This document shows positions 32,841 to 41,815 of a stretch of 50,552 nucleotides of DNA, piece by piece. Position numbers and translations under genes: made by a program. Every line of letters begins with the position of its first letter. Within the stretch, counting starts at the first letter, position 1. Source of the stretch: Candidatus Zixiibacteriota bacterium (lineage in GTDB: Bacteria > Zixibacteria > MSB-5A5 > GN15 > FEB-12); NCBI GenBank assembly GCA_024280215.1, contig JAJRQO010000012.1, forward strand, positions 1 to 50,552, in the 5' to 3' direction. The notes below the pieces were generated by a model. It ran no database searches and had not been told where the DNA came from. It saw nothing but the letters and a program-made list of their open reading frames with translations.

Positions 32841-33782
32841 ATGCTAAAAAACACAATTCTGATATTGCTAATTTTATGTTCTACCATATCGGCTCAGAAA
32901 GTAAAAGATGGTTTCATCGGTTACAAATGGGGAACTGATTTCAATACCATGAAAAGCTTATTTGAACTTGAAATATTAATCGATACTGGCAATGCAACTT
33001 ACTACTTAACTTCGATTCAACAATATGAGGGGGTCGAAATTGATAATCTTTCCTTTATGTTTTACAAAAATAAATTTCACGGAATTTTCTTTGAATTATC
33101 TGAGAAGTCAGTCATTGAAAGTATGATTAAGTTAATTGCAGAAATTTATGGTAAACCCGATGAACACAAATTAAACAATAAGGGTGAGGACGAGTATACA
33201 TGGAACAACGAAAAGACACTGCGTACATTTACGGCAAATCAATTAACCTATAAGGCAAATTTTCAGATGCTTTCAATGTATTATGTGATAGAAAGAGATT
33301 ATGAGTTAAAAGTTAAGAATAATAATAAATTTAAGAAACCTAAAGAAGATTCATTACAATATTTCTATTCTGTAGAAAGAAGTAAATTAAACACTTATTA
33401 TACAAGCATATACTCTATTCTAGATAGCTCACATAGACTTGAAAATGATGACTTATATCTTTTTAGTATTCAAAAAGATTTAATAAATATTACAAATTCT
33501 TTAGATAATTTAATGTACTTTTTTTTAATTTCAAATTTTTCAGAATCAGTAACAAGCAAAGATATTATTTTTTTGTCAATTAGAGGTATTGGCTTGAATC
33601 TTGGCTCTATTAAAGATGGGATAAAATCGATTCAGAATAACTTGACTAACATAAAAACACAGTCGATGATAAAACAAGGAAATGAATTATTAAAAAATTT
33701 AGAAAAGCTATATAGGGATTTTTATTATTCTATACCAAAGAACAATAAACAAATAATTGATAACATCATTGAAAACGAATAA
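32841..33782 (+). CDS. exported protein of unknown function between RAYT-2 family BIMEs
   Basis: A 313-aa protein, not recognised. It has a signal peptide (MLKNTILILLILCSTISAQK, cleavage near SAQ). The first 110 mature residues contain 'GYKWGTDFNTMKSLF...YYLTSIQQYEGVEIDNLSFMFYKNKFHGIFFELS..S...MIKLIAEIYGKPDEH', the pattern of small periplasmic proteins comparing a computed and an observed value. The rest is Lys/Asn/Ile-rich helix. GGAGG lies 6 nt before the ATG. Its AT content is visibly higher than that of the flanking operons. BIMEs bound it on both sides, so it may have moved with, or been trapped by, the RAYT-2/REP patch. Confidence 0.7.
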   Translation: MLKNTILILLILCSTISAQKVKDGFIGYKWGTDFNTMKSLFELEILIDTGNATYYLTSIQQYEGVEIDNLSFMFYKNKFHGIFFELSEKSVIESMIKLIAEIYGKPDEHKLNNKGEDEYTWNNEKTLRTFTANQLTYKANFQMLSMYYVIERDYELKVKNNNKFKKPKEDSLQYFYSVERSKLNTYYTSIYSILDSSHRLENDDLYLFSIQKDLINITNSLDNLMYFFLISNFSESVTSKDIIFLSIRGIGLNLGSIKDGIKSIQNNLTNIKTQSMIKQGNELLKNLEKLYRDFYYSIPKNNKQIIDNIIENE

Positions 33783-33795
33783 GTAGGTGGGTGGC

Positions 33796-33991
33796 GTACC
33801 CCTTGGGGTTTGTTGAAAAAATCCAAACAGTCTTTCAAGACCCTTCGACTCCGCTCAGGGTGACTTGAAAGACAACAGCTTATAATTTGTCATACTGAGC
33901 GGAATCGAAGTATGTCCCAATATAAGAGGTTTTTCAACAGTCCCCTTGGGGTACGTTTACAATTCATGAATAGAAACCGACCCCAAGGGGT
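33796..33991. repeat. BIME of RAYT-2 family, copy C, split by a MITE-like insertion
   Basis: GTACCCCTTGGGG (33796-33808) is the first part of a BIME identical in design to copy B. The remainder (CCCCTTGGGGTACGTTTAC... to GACCCCAAGGGGT) resumes at 33942-33991. CCCCTTGGGG is present on both sides of the insert. Confidence 0.85.
33809..33941. mobile_element. 133-bp MITE-like element inserted in a REP palindrome
   Basis: Ends are TGTTGAAAAA (33811-33820) and TTTTTCAACA (33930-33939), a perfect 10-bp terminal inverted repeat. CCCCTTGGGG occurs on both sides (33799-33808, 33942-33951), readable as a 10-bp target duplication. The uninterrupted BIME at 32774 shows the pre-insertion sequence. There is no coding capacity. 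Inside are two nested hairpins: GTCTTTCAAG/CTTGAAAGAC (33830-33873) around ACCCT/AGGGT, and CTTATA/TATAAG (33879-33926) around CATACT/AGTATG. Each contains a copy of the CTTCGA...CTCAG repeat. Confidence 0.75.
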
Positions 33992-34029
33992 CGGCTACAC
34001 AATATGAGTAAAAAACTTAAGAAATAACC

Positions 34030-34057
34030 AAAAAAAATCCCCGATAAATCGGGGATT
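34030..34057 (-). terminator. intrinsic terminator of the ATP synthase operon
   Basis: On the minus strand AATCCCCGA and TCGGGGATT pair around TTTA and run into eight T's (A-tract about 34030-34037). It lies about 100 nt after the atpC stop. Confidence 0.88.
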
Positions 34058-34086
34058 TTAATTTATATAATAGAAATTTATCATAA

Positions 34087-34112
34087 CACACTTCGACAAG
34101 CTCAGTGTGACA
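34087..34112. repeat. dispersed hairpin of the CTTCGACAAGCTCAG family, CACACT arms
   Basis: CACACT and AGTGTG pair around TCGACAAGCTC. It lies between atpC and its terminator, with two small further hairpins (GTGAC/GTCAC about 34127-34139 and AGTGATA/TATCACT about 34140-34155) next to the atpC stop. The 372-base gap 33783-34154 contains no gene. Confidence 0.75.
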
Positions 34113-34154
34113 GATTATTTAAAAAGTGACGCAGTCACGAAGTGATATTTATCA

Positions 34155-34565
34155 CTATCTATTTTCTTTATGAATCTTCAGACGGTTTTTTGCTCGTATG
34201 ACAGCAAGTTTCTCATCATCAATATTAATATCTTTTTGTCCGTTATTGTAATCAGCAATTTTAGCTTGAGCTTTTTCAAGGGCTGATTCCGCACGGGCAA
34301 CATCGATATCTTTTGCGTATTCGGCGGCATCGCATAACAAAGATGCAACATTGCCAGATACTTCAAGAAAACCATTTGTCACAGAAAGAATTGATACTTC
34401 TTCATCGGTGTTACGAAATTCGATACGTCCGATTTGTAAAGCGGTAATCAGAGGAGCATGGTTTGACAAGACTCCAAGATACCCTTCTGTACCAGGGACT
34501 ACCAATGAAACAATATCATCATCAAAGAAAACTTTTTCAGGTGTTACGATTGATAAACGAAACAT
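34155..34565 (-). CDS. atpC: F1 ATP synthase epsilon subunit
   Basis: A 136-aa protein: N-terminal beta-barrel (FRLSIVTPEKVFFDDDIVSLVVPGTEGYLGVLSNHAPL) and C-terminal helical hairpin (ARAESALEKAQAKI...AVIRAKNRLKI). A central-stalk subunit that couples and inhibits the F1 motor. Last gene of the operon, 6 nt after atpD. Confidence 0.95.
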   Translation of the reverse strand: MFRLSIVTPEKVFFDDDIVSLVVPGTEGYLGVLSNHAPLITALQIGRIEFRNTDEEVSILSVTNGFLEVSGNVASLLCDAAEYAKDIDVARAESALEKAQAKIADYNNGQKDINIDDEKLAVIRAKNRLKIHKENR

Positions 34566-34571
34566 ATATGA

Positions 34572-35996
<1,425 letters not shown>

Positions 35997-36028
35997 TTAT
36001 ATACAATCTTTTTTTACATTATTCGGTA

Positions 36029-36101
36029 CACACTTCGATAAACTCAGTGTGACTAATTTTATACTATAATTAAATATTGTCAGAAGCACAGGGCTTCTGA
36101 C
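36029..36101. repeat. two hairpin repeats inside the ATP synthase operon (atpG-atpD gap)
   Basis: CACACTTCGATAAACTCAGT followed by GTG (36029-36051) belongs to the CTTCGACAAGCTCAG family. GTCAGAAGC-ACAGG-GCTTCTGAC (36079-36101) is the partner of the hairpin at 24195. No other function is visible in this 139-nt gap. Confidence 0.75.
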
Positions 36102-36120
36102 CTACTATTTCAAAATATAT

Positions 36121-36987
36121 TTATGCTTTGAGCGCTTCCGCTCCAGCAACAACTTCAAGTAACTCTTTGGTAATCTGTGCCTGACGTGCTTTATTATATT
36201 CAAGCGTCAAGACATCAACCATTTCTTCTGCATTTGTAGTTGCATTCCCCATTGCCATCATACGACTGCCATGTTCAGAAGCAATCGCTTCGGCAACAGC
36301 CATAATCATTTTAGAGGTCGCATAATTTGGCAGAATCGCATCATAAATAGATTCAGGATTTGGTTCAAAGATGTAATCCATATTAAAACCAGCTTCTTCA
36401 TCTACTTCAGGTTTTCCTATTGGTAAATAACGAGGAGTAACGATTTTATATTTTACAGTTGAAATAAACTGCGTATAAATAATCTCGATTTCATCAGTTT
36501 CACTAGAGAGAAAACGGTTAGTCAACAGCTTTACCATATCATGAACTTTGTCATAGTTGATAACTCCAGCCCAATCGCTAAAATTATCTACCACAGTCCA
36601 TTGGCGAGCTTTAAAATGGTCATTACATTTTTTTCCAACCGTGACAACTTCAAGCTCAAATGCTTTGTTTGCTTCAAGCCATTCAGTAGCTTTCCGCAAA
36701 ACATTAGCATTGTATGAACCACACAGTCCTCTGTCGGATGTAATAACAACTAATGTTTTCTTTTTGACATCCCGCTCTTCAAAATACGGATGAGGAATAT
36801 CCTCAGCCGAAGCAGTTGCCAAATGTGAAAGCATCAGGTCAAGTTTATCAGAATATGGTCTCGCTTCTTCAACCATTTGTTGTGCTTTGCGAAGTTTTGA
36901 TGCTGCCACCATCTCCATCGCTTTCGTAATACGCGTGGTTGATTGAACCGATTTAATTCTTCTTTTGACTTCTCGTAAAGTAGCCAT
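36121..36987 (-). CDS. atpG: F1 ATP synthase gamma subunit
   Basis: The rotating central stalk, 288 aa. Conserved N-terminal helix (MATLREVKRRIKSVQSTTRI then TKAMEMVAASKLR), the TSDRGLCGSYNANV segment (about 80-93) and the C-terminal helix ASEHGSRMMAMGNATTNA...YNKARQAQITKEL. 49 nt after atpA. Confidence 0.97.
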   Translation of the reverse strand: MATLREVKRRIKSVQSTTRITKAMEMVAASKLRKAQQMVEEARPYSDKLDLMLSHLATASAEDIPHPYFEERDVKKKTLVVITSDRGLCGSYNANVLRKATEWLEANKAFELEVVTVGKKCNDHFKARQWTVVDNFSDWAGVINYDKVHDMVKLLTNRFLSSETDEIEIIYTQFISTVKYKIVTPRYLPIGKPEVDEEAGFNMDYIFEPNPESIYDAILPNYATSKMIMAVAEAIASEHGSRMMAMGNATTNAEEMVDVLTLEYNKARQAQITKELLEVVAGAEALKA

Positions 36988-37036
36988 AGTTTATTTTATC
37001 TTTCAAAAAGCGTTCACTACTGTAAACGCTGTCTTT

Positions 37037-38548
37037 TTATTCTGCTTTAAACTGATTCTTAAATGCTGCGATAGCTTTTTCAAGCTCAGCTTTTGTTGAA
37101 TCAGAAATTTGTAATTCTTTTTCTAAGGTATGTTTGATATCCGGATATTGTTTATCACAGAATTCAACAAGTTCTTTCGCAAAACGTTGAATATCTTTTG
37201 TGGCAACATCGTCCATATGACCTTGAGTTGCTGTCCAGATTTCGATAACTTGTTCGGCTATTGGCAAAGGCACATATTGTCCCTGCTTGAGCAGTTCAAC
37301 CATTTTTTCACCACGGTTTAATTGCTTTTGAGTTGCTTCATCCAAGTCAGAACCAAACTGCGTAAAAGCAGCAAGTTCACGATACTGGGCTAAATCAAGT
37401 TTCAGAGAACCAGCGATTTTTTTCATCATCTTGGTTTGTGCGTTACCGCCAACACGGGATACAGATACACCAACGTTAATAGCAGGACGAACACCAGCAA
37501 AGAAAAGTTCTGATTCTAAGAATATCTGACCATCAGTAATAGAAATCACGTTTGTCGGAATATATGCCGATACATCACCAGCCTGTGTTTCAATAATTGG
37601 AAGAGCTGTAATAGAACCACCACCAAGTTTATCAGAGAGTTTTGATGCTCTTTCAAGTAAACGAGAGTGACAGTAGAACACATCACCAGGATATGCTTCA
37701 CGACCTGGAGGTCTACGAAGCAAAAGTGATAACTGACGATAAGCAGCAGCTTGTTTTGTTAAATCATCATAGACACAAAGAACATGCTTGCCTTCAAACA
37801 TAAATTCTTCAGCCATCGCACAACCAGCATACGGAGCGATGTACTGCAGTGGAGCAGGATCGGTTGCTGAGGCATTAACGACGATTGTATATTCCATAGC
37901 ACCAGCTTCACGAAGTATTTCTACAACTTGTGAAACAGTAGATGCTTTTTGACCGATAGCAACATAGACACAGATAACATCAGTATTTTTTTGATTGATA
38001 ATTGTATCAATCGCAATCGCAGTTTTACCTGTTTGTCTGTCACCAATAATAAGTTCACGCTGACCTCGACCAATCGGAATCATTGAGTCAATAGCTTTTA
38101 AACCAGTTTGAAGTGGTTCAGTCACAGGTTGACGTTCGATAACCGATGCTGCCATACCTTCAATGATACGAGTCTTATCAGTTGCGATAGGACCTTTCCC
38201 GTCGATAGGTTGACCAAGCGGATTTACTACACGTCCGATAAGCGCATCGCCTACTGGAACTGAGGCAACTTTACCTGTTCTACGAACAGTGTCACCTTCT
38301 TTAATTAATGTGTCGGAACCAAAAATTGCAGCACCAACATTGTCTTCTTCTAAGTTCAGCACCATACCATAGACATCGCCTTCGAACTGAATCAACTCAG
38401 ACATCATAACGTCTTCAAGACCCCAGATACGAGCGATACCATCACCAACTTGTAAAACGGTACCAACCGATTCCATTTCAAGTTTGGTTTCAAATTTTTC
38501 AATCTCTTGTTTTAGTACTGATGAGACTTCTTCAGGGTTGAGACCCAT
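37037..38548 (-). CDS. atpA: F1 ATP synthase alpha subunit
   Basis: The non-catalytic nucleotide-binding subunit, 503 aa. P-loop [10 protein letters not shown] (about 170-179), N-terminal domain with [16 protein letters not shown], and the signature [14 protein letters not shown] (about 362-375), where the arginine finger is located. A start ATG after AAGGAGAACGCT. Confidence 0.98.
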   Translation of the reverse strand: MGLNPEEVSSVLKQEIEKFETKLEMESVGTVLQVGDGIARIWGLEDVMMSELIQFEGDVYGMVLNLEEDNVGAAIFGSDTLIKEGDTVRRTGKVASVPVGDALIGRVVNPLGQPIDGKGPIATDKTRIIEGMAASVIERQPVTEPLQTGLKAIDSMIPIGRGQRELIIGDRQTGKTAIAIDTIINQKNTDVICVYVAIGQKASTVSQVVEILREAGAMEYTIVVNASATDPAPLQYIAPYAGCAMAEEFMFEGKHVLCVYDDLTKQAAAYRQLSLLLRRPPGREAYPGDVFYCHSRLLERASKLSDKLGGGSITALPIIETQAGDVSAYIPTNVISITDGQIFLESELFFAGVRPAINVGVSVSRVGGNAQTKMMKKIAGSLKLDLAQYRELAAFTQFGSDLDEATQKQLNRGEKMVELLKQGQYVPLPIAEQVIEIWTATQGHMDDVATKDIQRFAKELVEFCDKQYPDIKHTLEKELQISDSTKAELEKAIAAFKNQFKAE

Positions 38549-38631
38549 TAGCGTTCTCCTTGCGGCACACCACTATGGTAAAGCCGTATATTAAAAAATT
38601 ATTTTCTACTTACTAATCGGCATACACTACT

Positions 38632-39180
38632 TTAGTGTACCCGAACCTTTGATAATTGTTCTTCTACCGCACTGAGTCCATGCGAAACAGAACCGTCGAT
38701 AATTTCATTATGTAAAATAATAATCATTCCACCAAGAATAGATGGGTCGACTTTTTCTTCTAAAATAATATCGAGTTTTGTTTTTGCCTGTAATGTATTT
38801 TTTAAATTGGCACGTTCGCCATCGTTAAGCGGTACAGCGGTAATAACAGAAACTCTGCCAATACCTCTTTTTGCTTCAACTAAGCGAGTGAACTCGTCGA
38901 TTACTTCAGGAAGAAAATTTACACGGTTTTTATCAACTAACACGATTAAAAATTCAACGAAAAGTTTCTCAATTCGAGATGAAAAAACATTACGCAAAAG
39001 CGATTGCTTATTTTCATCTAAAACTTGTGGAGCCGAAAGGAAATTAACGAGTGACTTATCATCTGCTATCAGCTTCTTCAAAGATGAAAACTGATCATAG
39101 GCAACGTCAATCATCTTTTTTTCCACTACAGATAAAAGGAGTGCGTTGGCATATATTTTAGCAACTTCTTGAGATAACAC
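38632..39180 (-). CDS. atpH: F1Fo ATP synthase delta subunit
   Basis: Peripheral-stalk cap, 182 aa from GTG at 39180. OSCP/delta features: VAKIYANALL at the start, FLSAPQVL, and the C-terminal VDPSILGGMIIILHNEIIDGSVSHGL. The frame extends to 39207, but that would overlap atpF; the GTG lies 4 nt after the atpF stop and 9 nt after AAAGG, giving the usual N-terminus. Confidence 0.92.
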   Translation of the reverse strand: MLSQEVAKIYANALLLSVVEKKMIDVAYDQFSSLKKLIADDKSLVNFLSAPQVLDENKQSLLRNVFSSRIEKLFVEFLIVLVDKNRVNFLPEVIDEFTRLVEAKRGIGRVSVITAVPLNDGERANLKNTLQAKTKLDIILEEKVDPSILGGMIIILHNEIIDGSVSHGLSAVEEQLSKVRVH

Positions 39181-39184
39181 TTTG

Positions 39185-39667
39185 TTATACCTTTTCAACG
39201 CCGTCAATAAAGTTCGCGATTAGTTCGCGGTGTTTATTGTCGTCTAATTTTTCATTGATAATTTTAGATGCTGCTTTGACAGTGATAGTGACCATGTCAT
39301 CTTTCAACTGTACTTTAGCTTTGGCAACTTCACGTTCTATTTCGGACTTAGCTTTATCGGCAATCACTTTGGCTTCTTTATTTGCAGTTGTTTTAATCTC
39401 ATCGGCAATAACTTTCGCCTGAGAAACAGCTTCAGTAATTTTCACACGACGCTCATCATCAATAGATGCGAGTTTCGCTTCATACTCAGCTGTTAATTTT
39501 GCAACTTCTGCATGCCCGTCATCGATTTTTTGAAATTCGTCGATGATTTTCATGCGACGTTCTTCAAGTAAATCAAGTATAGGACCCCAAGCATATTTCT
39601 TGAGAATCCAAACGGTGATTAAGAATCCAATAGTATGAGTTATAAATACCGGAACATCAAAATGCAT
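39185..39667 (-). CDS. atpF: Fo ATP synthase b subunit
   Basis: Peripheral stalk, 160 aa: one N-terminal membrane helix (about 4-24) then a long charged Lys/Glu/Ala coiled coil (about 30-140). The family motif WGPILDLLEERR...I is present. A single b gene only, so the stalk is probably a homodimer. Confidence 0.93.
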   Translation of the reverse strand: MHFDVPVFITHTIGFLITVWILKKYAWGPILDLLEERRMKIIDEFQKIDDGHAEVAKLTAEYEAKLASIDDERRVKITEAVSQAKVIADEIKTTANKEAKVIADKAKSEIEREVAKAKVQLKDDMVTITVKAASKIINEKLDDNKHRELIANFIDGVEKV

Positions 39668-39727
39668 TATGCATAAGCCTTTCTTGTTGTTAATATAAAC
39701 AACTGTATTTCTTTATTTCGTCTAAGA

Positions 39728-39961
39728 TTAACCAATTTTACCTGAGAGAATAAAGAATACAACTAAAGCGTAAATTGTTAACGCTTCAATAAGAGCAGCA
39801 CCGATAATCATAGCGGTTTGAATTTTGCCGGCAGCTTCAGGCTGACGACCAATAGCTTCCATCGCTGAACCAACAGCGCGTCCAAGACCTAATCCAGAAC
39901 CAACAGCGGCAAGACCAACACCCATTGGTAACGCCCAAGCTAACATTGATTGATAATCCAT
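39728..39961 (-). CDS. atpE: Fo ATP synthase c subunit, proton type
   Basis: The 77-aa hairpin forming the rotor ring: two helices joined by the RQPEA loop (39-43). The ion-binding carboxylate is Glu59 (ALIEALTIY). The positions that supply Na+ ligands in sodium-dependent rings (Gln in helix 1, Ser after the Glu) are Leu25 and Ala60 here, so the ring should be proton-coupled; this is inferred by aligning with the Ilyobacter tartaricus c subunit from memory. Confidence 0.95.
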   Translation of the reverse strand: MDYQSMLAWALPMGVGLAAVGSGLGLGRAVGSAMEAIGRQPEAAGKIQTAMIIGAALIEALTIYALVVFFILSGKIG

Positions 39962-40021
39962 TTGTAAAACTCCTAATAAATAATGGTTTTAATAATTTAT
40001 GTTTTCTTCTTTTATTTCTTT

Positions 40022-40831
40022 TTAGTGAGCTTCTTCATGCGGAAGCATCATCAGTATATAAATAGTCGACAACAAGGTAAACACGAGTGCTTGAATTGTT
40101 GACAACAAAAGTCCTAATAAAATAAATGGTATATTAAGTGGTAGACCAACAGGAGAACCTACAAAAGCAAGTGCCGTCACACCCAGTCCAACAAAAGCCG
40201 CAACCAAAATATCTTCACCAGTAATATTACCAAACAAACGTAAAGCAAGCGAAAAAGGCTTAGCAAACTCTCCAATAATATGCATTGGTAACATAAGTGG
40301 AACTAAGCACCACCCGATAACATCACGAGGAGAACCCATCAAGTGATCAAAATAACCACCAATTCCTAACCGAGAAACTCCTACGAATTGTGAATATAAA
40401 AAGACTAATATCGCAAGTGATGCTGTTATAGAAAGTGAAGTTGATGGTGAAAAACCACCAGGGATAATACCCCAAAGATTCATGCCGAGAATATAAAAGA
40501 ACAGCGTTCCCAAAAACGGAATAAACTGTCTTGTATCTTTACCTAATATAGTTTTGATAAAATCATACATCCCTTCAATTAACATCTCTAAGAGATTTTG
40601 AAGCGGACCAGGAATCATCTTGCGATTCCGATAAACTTTTATTGCGATAAAACTAAAAAATATCGAAAGTGAGAAGGCAAATATTACTGGTTTAAACTGA
40701 TGTAAAAGTCCTTCATGAGTAAACATTCCAATAAAATCAGGTAGATGGGTTCCGCCACCTTCGGCAAAAACTACTGATGGTATCAGTACTGCGACACCTA
40801 TACTTGCGAATATTTTCACTATCTTTTTCAA
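40022..40831 (-). CDS. atpB: Fo ATP synthase a subunit
   Basis: The stator channel subunit, 269 aa. It contains the essential Arg in FSLALRLFGNITGED (about 191-205) and the late half-channel segment IQALVFTLLSTIYI. The N-terminus (MKKIVKIFASIGVAVLIPSV plus VFAEGG) reads like a cleavable signal peptide, often seen in this subunit. It follows atpI by 1 nt. Confidence 0.96.
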   Translation of the reverse strand: MKKIVKIFASIGVAVLIPSVVFAEGGGTHLPDFIGMFTHEGLLHQFKPVIFAFSLSIFFSFIAIKVYRNRKMIPGPLQNLLEMLIEGMYDFIKTILGKDTRQFIPFLGTLFFYILGMNLWGIIPGGFSPSTSLSITASLAILVFLYSQFVGVSRLGIGGYFDHLMGSPRDVIGWCLVPLMLPMHIIGEFAKPFSLALRLFGNITGEDILVAAFVGLGVTALAFVGSPVGLPLNIPFILLGLLLSTIQALVFTLLSTIYILMMLPHEEAH

Positions 40832-40832
40832 A

Positions 40833-41249
40833 TTAAATCACCTTTTGTACGGTCTGATTATTCTCTTTATTGTCAATGCCAAGCAGTAGACGTCCTAATG
40901 CTTTTAATACCATTACAACTAAAATCAAAGAGAAACCAGCAACCAAAATTTTTATATCAAACATTTCTATTGTTACTAAAAAATATCCTGCGACAAATAA
41001 AAGGGGGAATTTCACTAAAGCGGTAAGAGCGACAGATGAAGTGTTGATTTCACCAGCAGTAAACGCTTCCCGAATAAGGTCTTTAAGGAACATCATGTTA
41101 ACAACTCCCCAAATACCTCCCGAAAAGAACGCTAAACTCTCCCATACTCCGAAAGAATACATGCCAAAGACGAATGCAATCAATAAGACCAACCCAGACG
41201 TTCTTATTGTTCTATCAATAAAACCAATGTCAAATTTACTTTGTGTCAT
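40833..41249 (-). CDS. atpI: ATP synthase subunit I (AtpI family)
   Basis: A 138-aa four-helix membrane protein (segments about 18-36, 40-58, 70-90, 97-115) of the ATP synthase I family, thought to assist c-ring assembly or Mg2+ supply. The frame reaches 41264, but the ATG at 41249 follows AAGAGAAG and begins inside the end of atpZ, a coupled overlap of 14 nt. Assignment rests mainly on position and topology. Confidence 0.8.
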   Translation of the reverse strand: MTQSKFDIGFIDRTIRTSGLVLLIAFVFGMYSFGVWESLAFFSGGIWGVVNMMFLKDLIREAFTAGEINTSSVALTALVKFPLLFVAGYFLVTIEMFDIKILVAGFSLILVVMVLKALGRLLLGIDNKENNQTVQKVI

Positions 41250-41499
41250 TCTTCTCTTTGTCAATACTTTCAGCTCTTTTTACGAGCTTTGCTATTTCAA
41301 CACCAGCGGCACCAAAACCAAAAATAATTCCTATAATAAGCCATAATGGGTCAGTTTCAAATTTGCTGTCTAACCATTGTCCCGCAAAGAAACCAACTCC
41401 AGGTCCCGCAATTAAAATTGTCGGAACCGCAGCAAGCAAGCTATACTGCCTTAAATCGTTGTTTTTCTTGTCTTTACGGCATGGTTTTAATATACCCAT
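41236..41499 (-). CDS. atpZ: AtpZ/AtpI-type small membrane protein, first gene of the ATP synthase operon
   Basis: An 87-aa protein with two glycine-rich membrane helices (about 21-39, 49-68): LLAAVPTILIAGPGVGFFAG and WLIIGIIFGFGAAGVEIAKL, joined by a short DSKFETDP loop. This is the typical AtpZ / COG5336 form, associated with Mg2+/Ca2+ supply and assembly of F1Fo. The frame runs on to 41610, but the operon promoter lies inside that extension; the ATG at 41499, after GAGGTAAGG, is the start. Confidence 0.85.
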   Translation of the reverse strand: MGILKPCRKDKKNNDLRQYSLLAAVPTILIAGPGVGFFAGQWLDSKFETDPLWLIIGIIFGFGAAGVEIAKLVKRAESIDKEKNDTK

Positions 41500-41524
41500 A
41501 CGCCTTACCTCAATAATCAGGGGG

Positions 41525-41552
41525 AATATACTTATGACGACTTTAAAGTCAA
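41525..41552 (-). promoter_or_regulatory. promoter of the ATP synthase operon
   Basis: Minus strand: TTGACT (41552-41547), 16 nt, TATATT (41530-41525), with a leader of about 19 nt containing GAGG before the atpZ ATG. Confidence 0.6.
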
Positions 41553-41815
41553 CATTTTTTTTCCATTTTAAGGCAAAAACATGAAATAATTCTCTTTTTT
41601 TCTCTCTCAAACTACCGAAAAATAAAAGTGAGTATTGGTCTATAATATTTTGTTTAAATTATGCGTACGCACTCTTTTTACTAAACTTATTTTCAATCCA
41701 TTCGTTTGATATTAAAGAGGTAATAACTAAAGAAACTAAAAATAACAATTTGGTTGTTATCTTTTTAACTTTTCGTATTTTATTTGACACATAATAAGAA
41801 TATAACGAATTAGAA

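Noticed and set aside
32774-33991. CRISPR-like array made by the repeated CCCCAAGGGG units
   Set aside because: The spacing is irregular (about 10 bases to 1 kb), a gene lies between the units, and they are palindromes beside a RAYT gene.
34127-34155. Small hairpins at the end of atpC as operon terminator
   Set aside because: They lack a following T-run on the minus strand; the hairpin at 34030-34057 has eight T's and is the better terminator.
41500-41610. 37-residue N-terminal extension of AtpZ
   Set aside because: It contains the operon promoter, is not hydrophobic like the family N-terminus, and a start with GAGGTAAGG lies at 41499.
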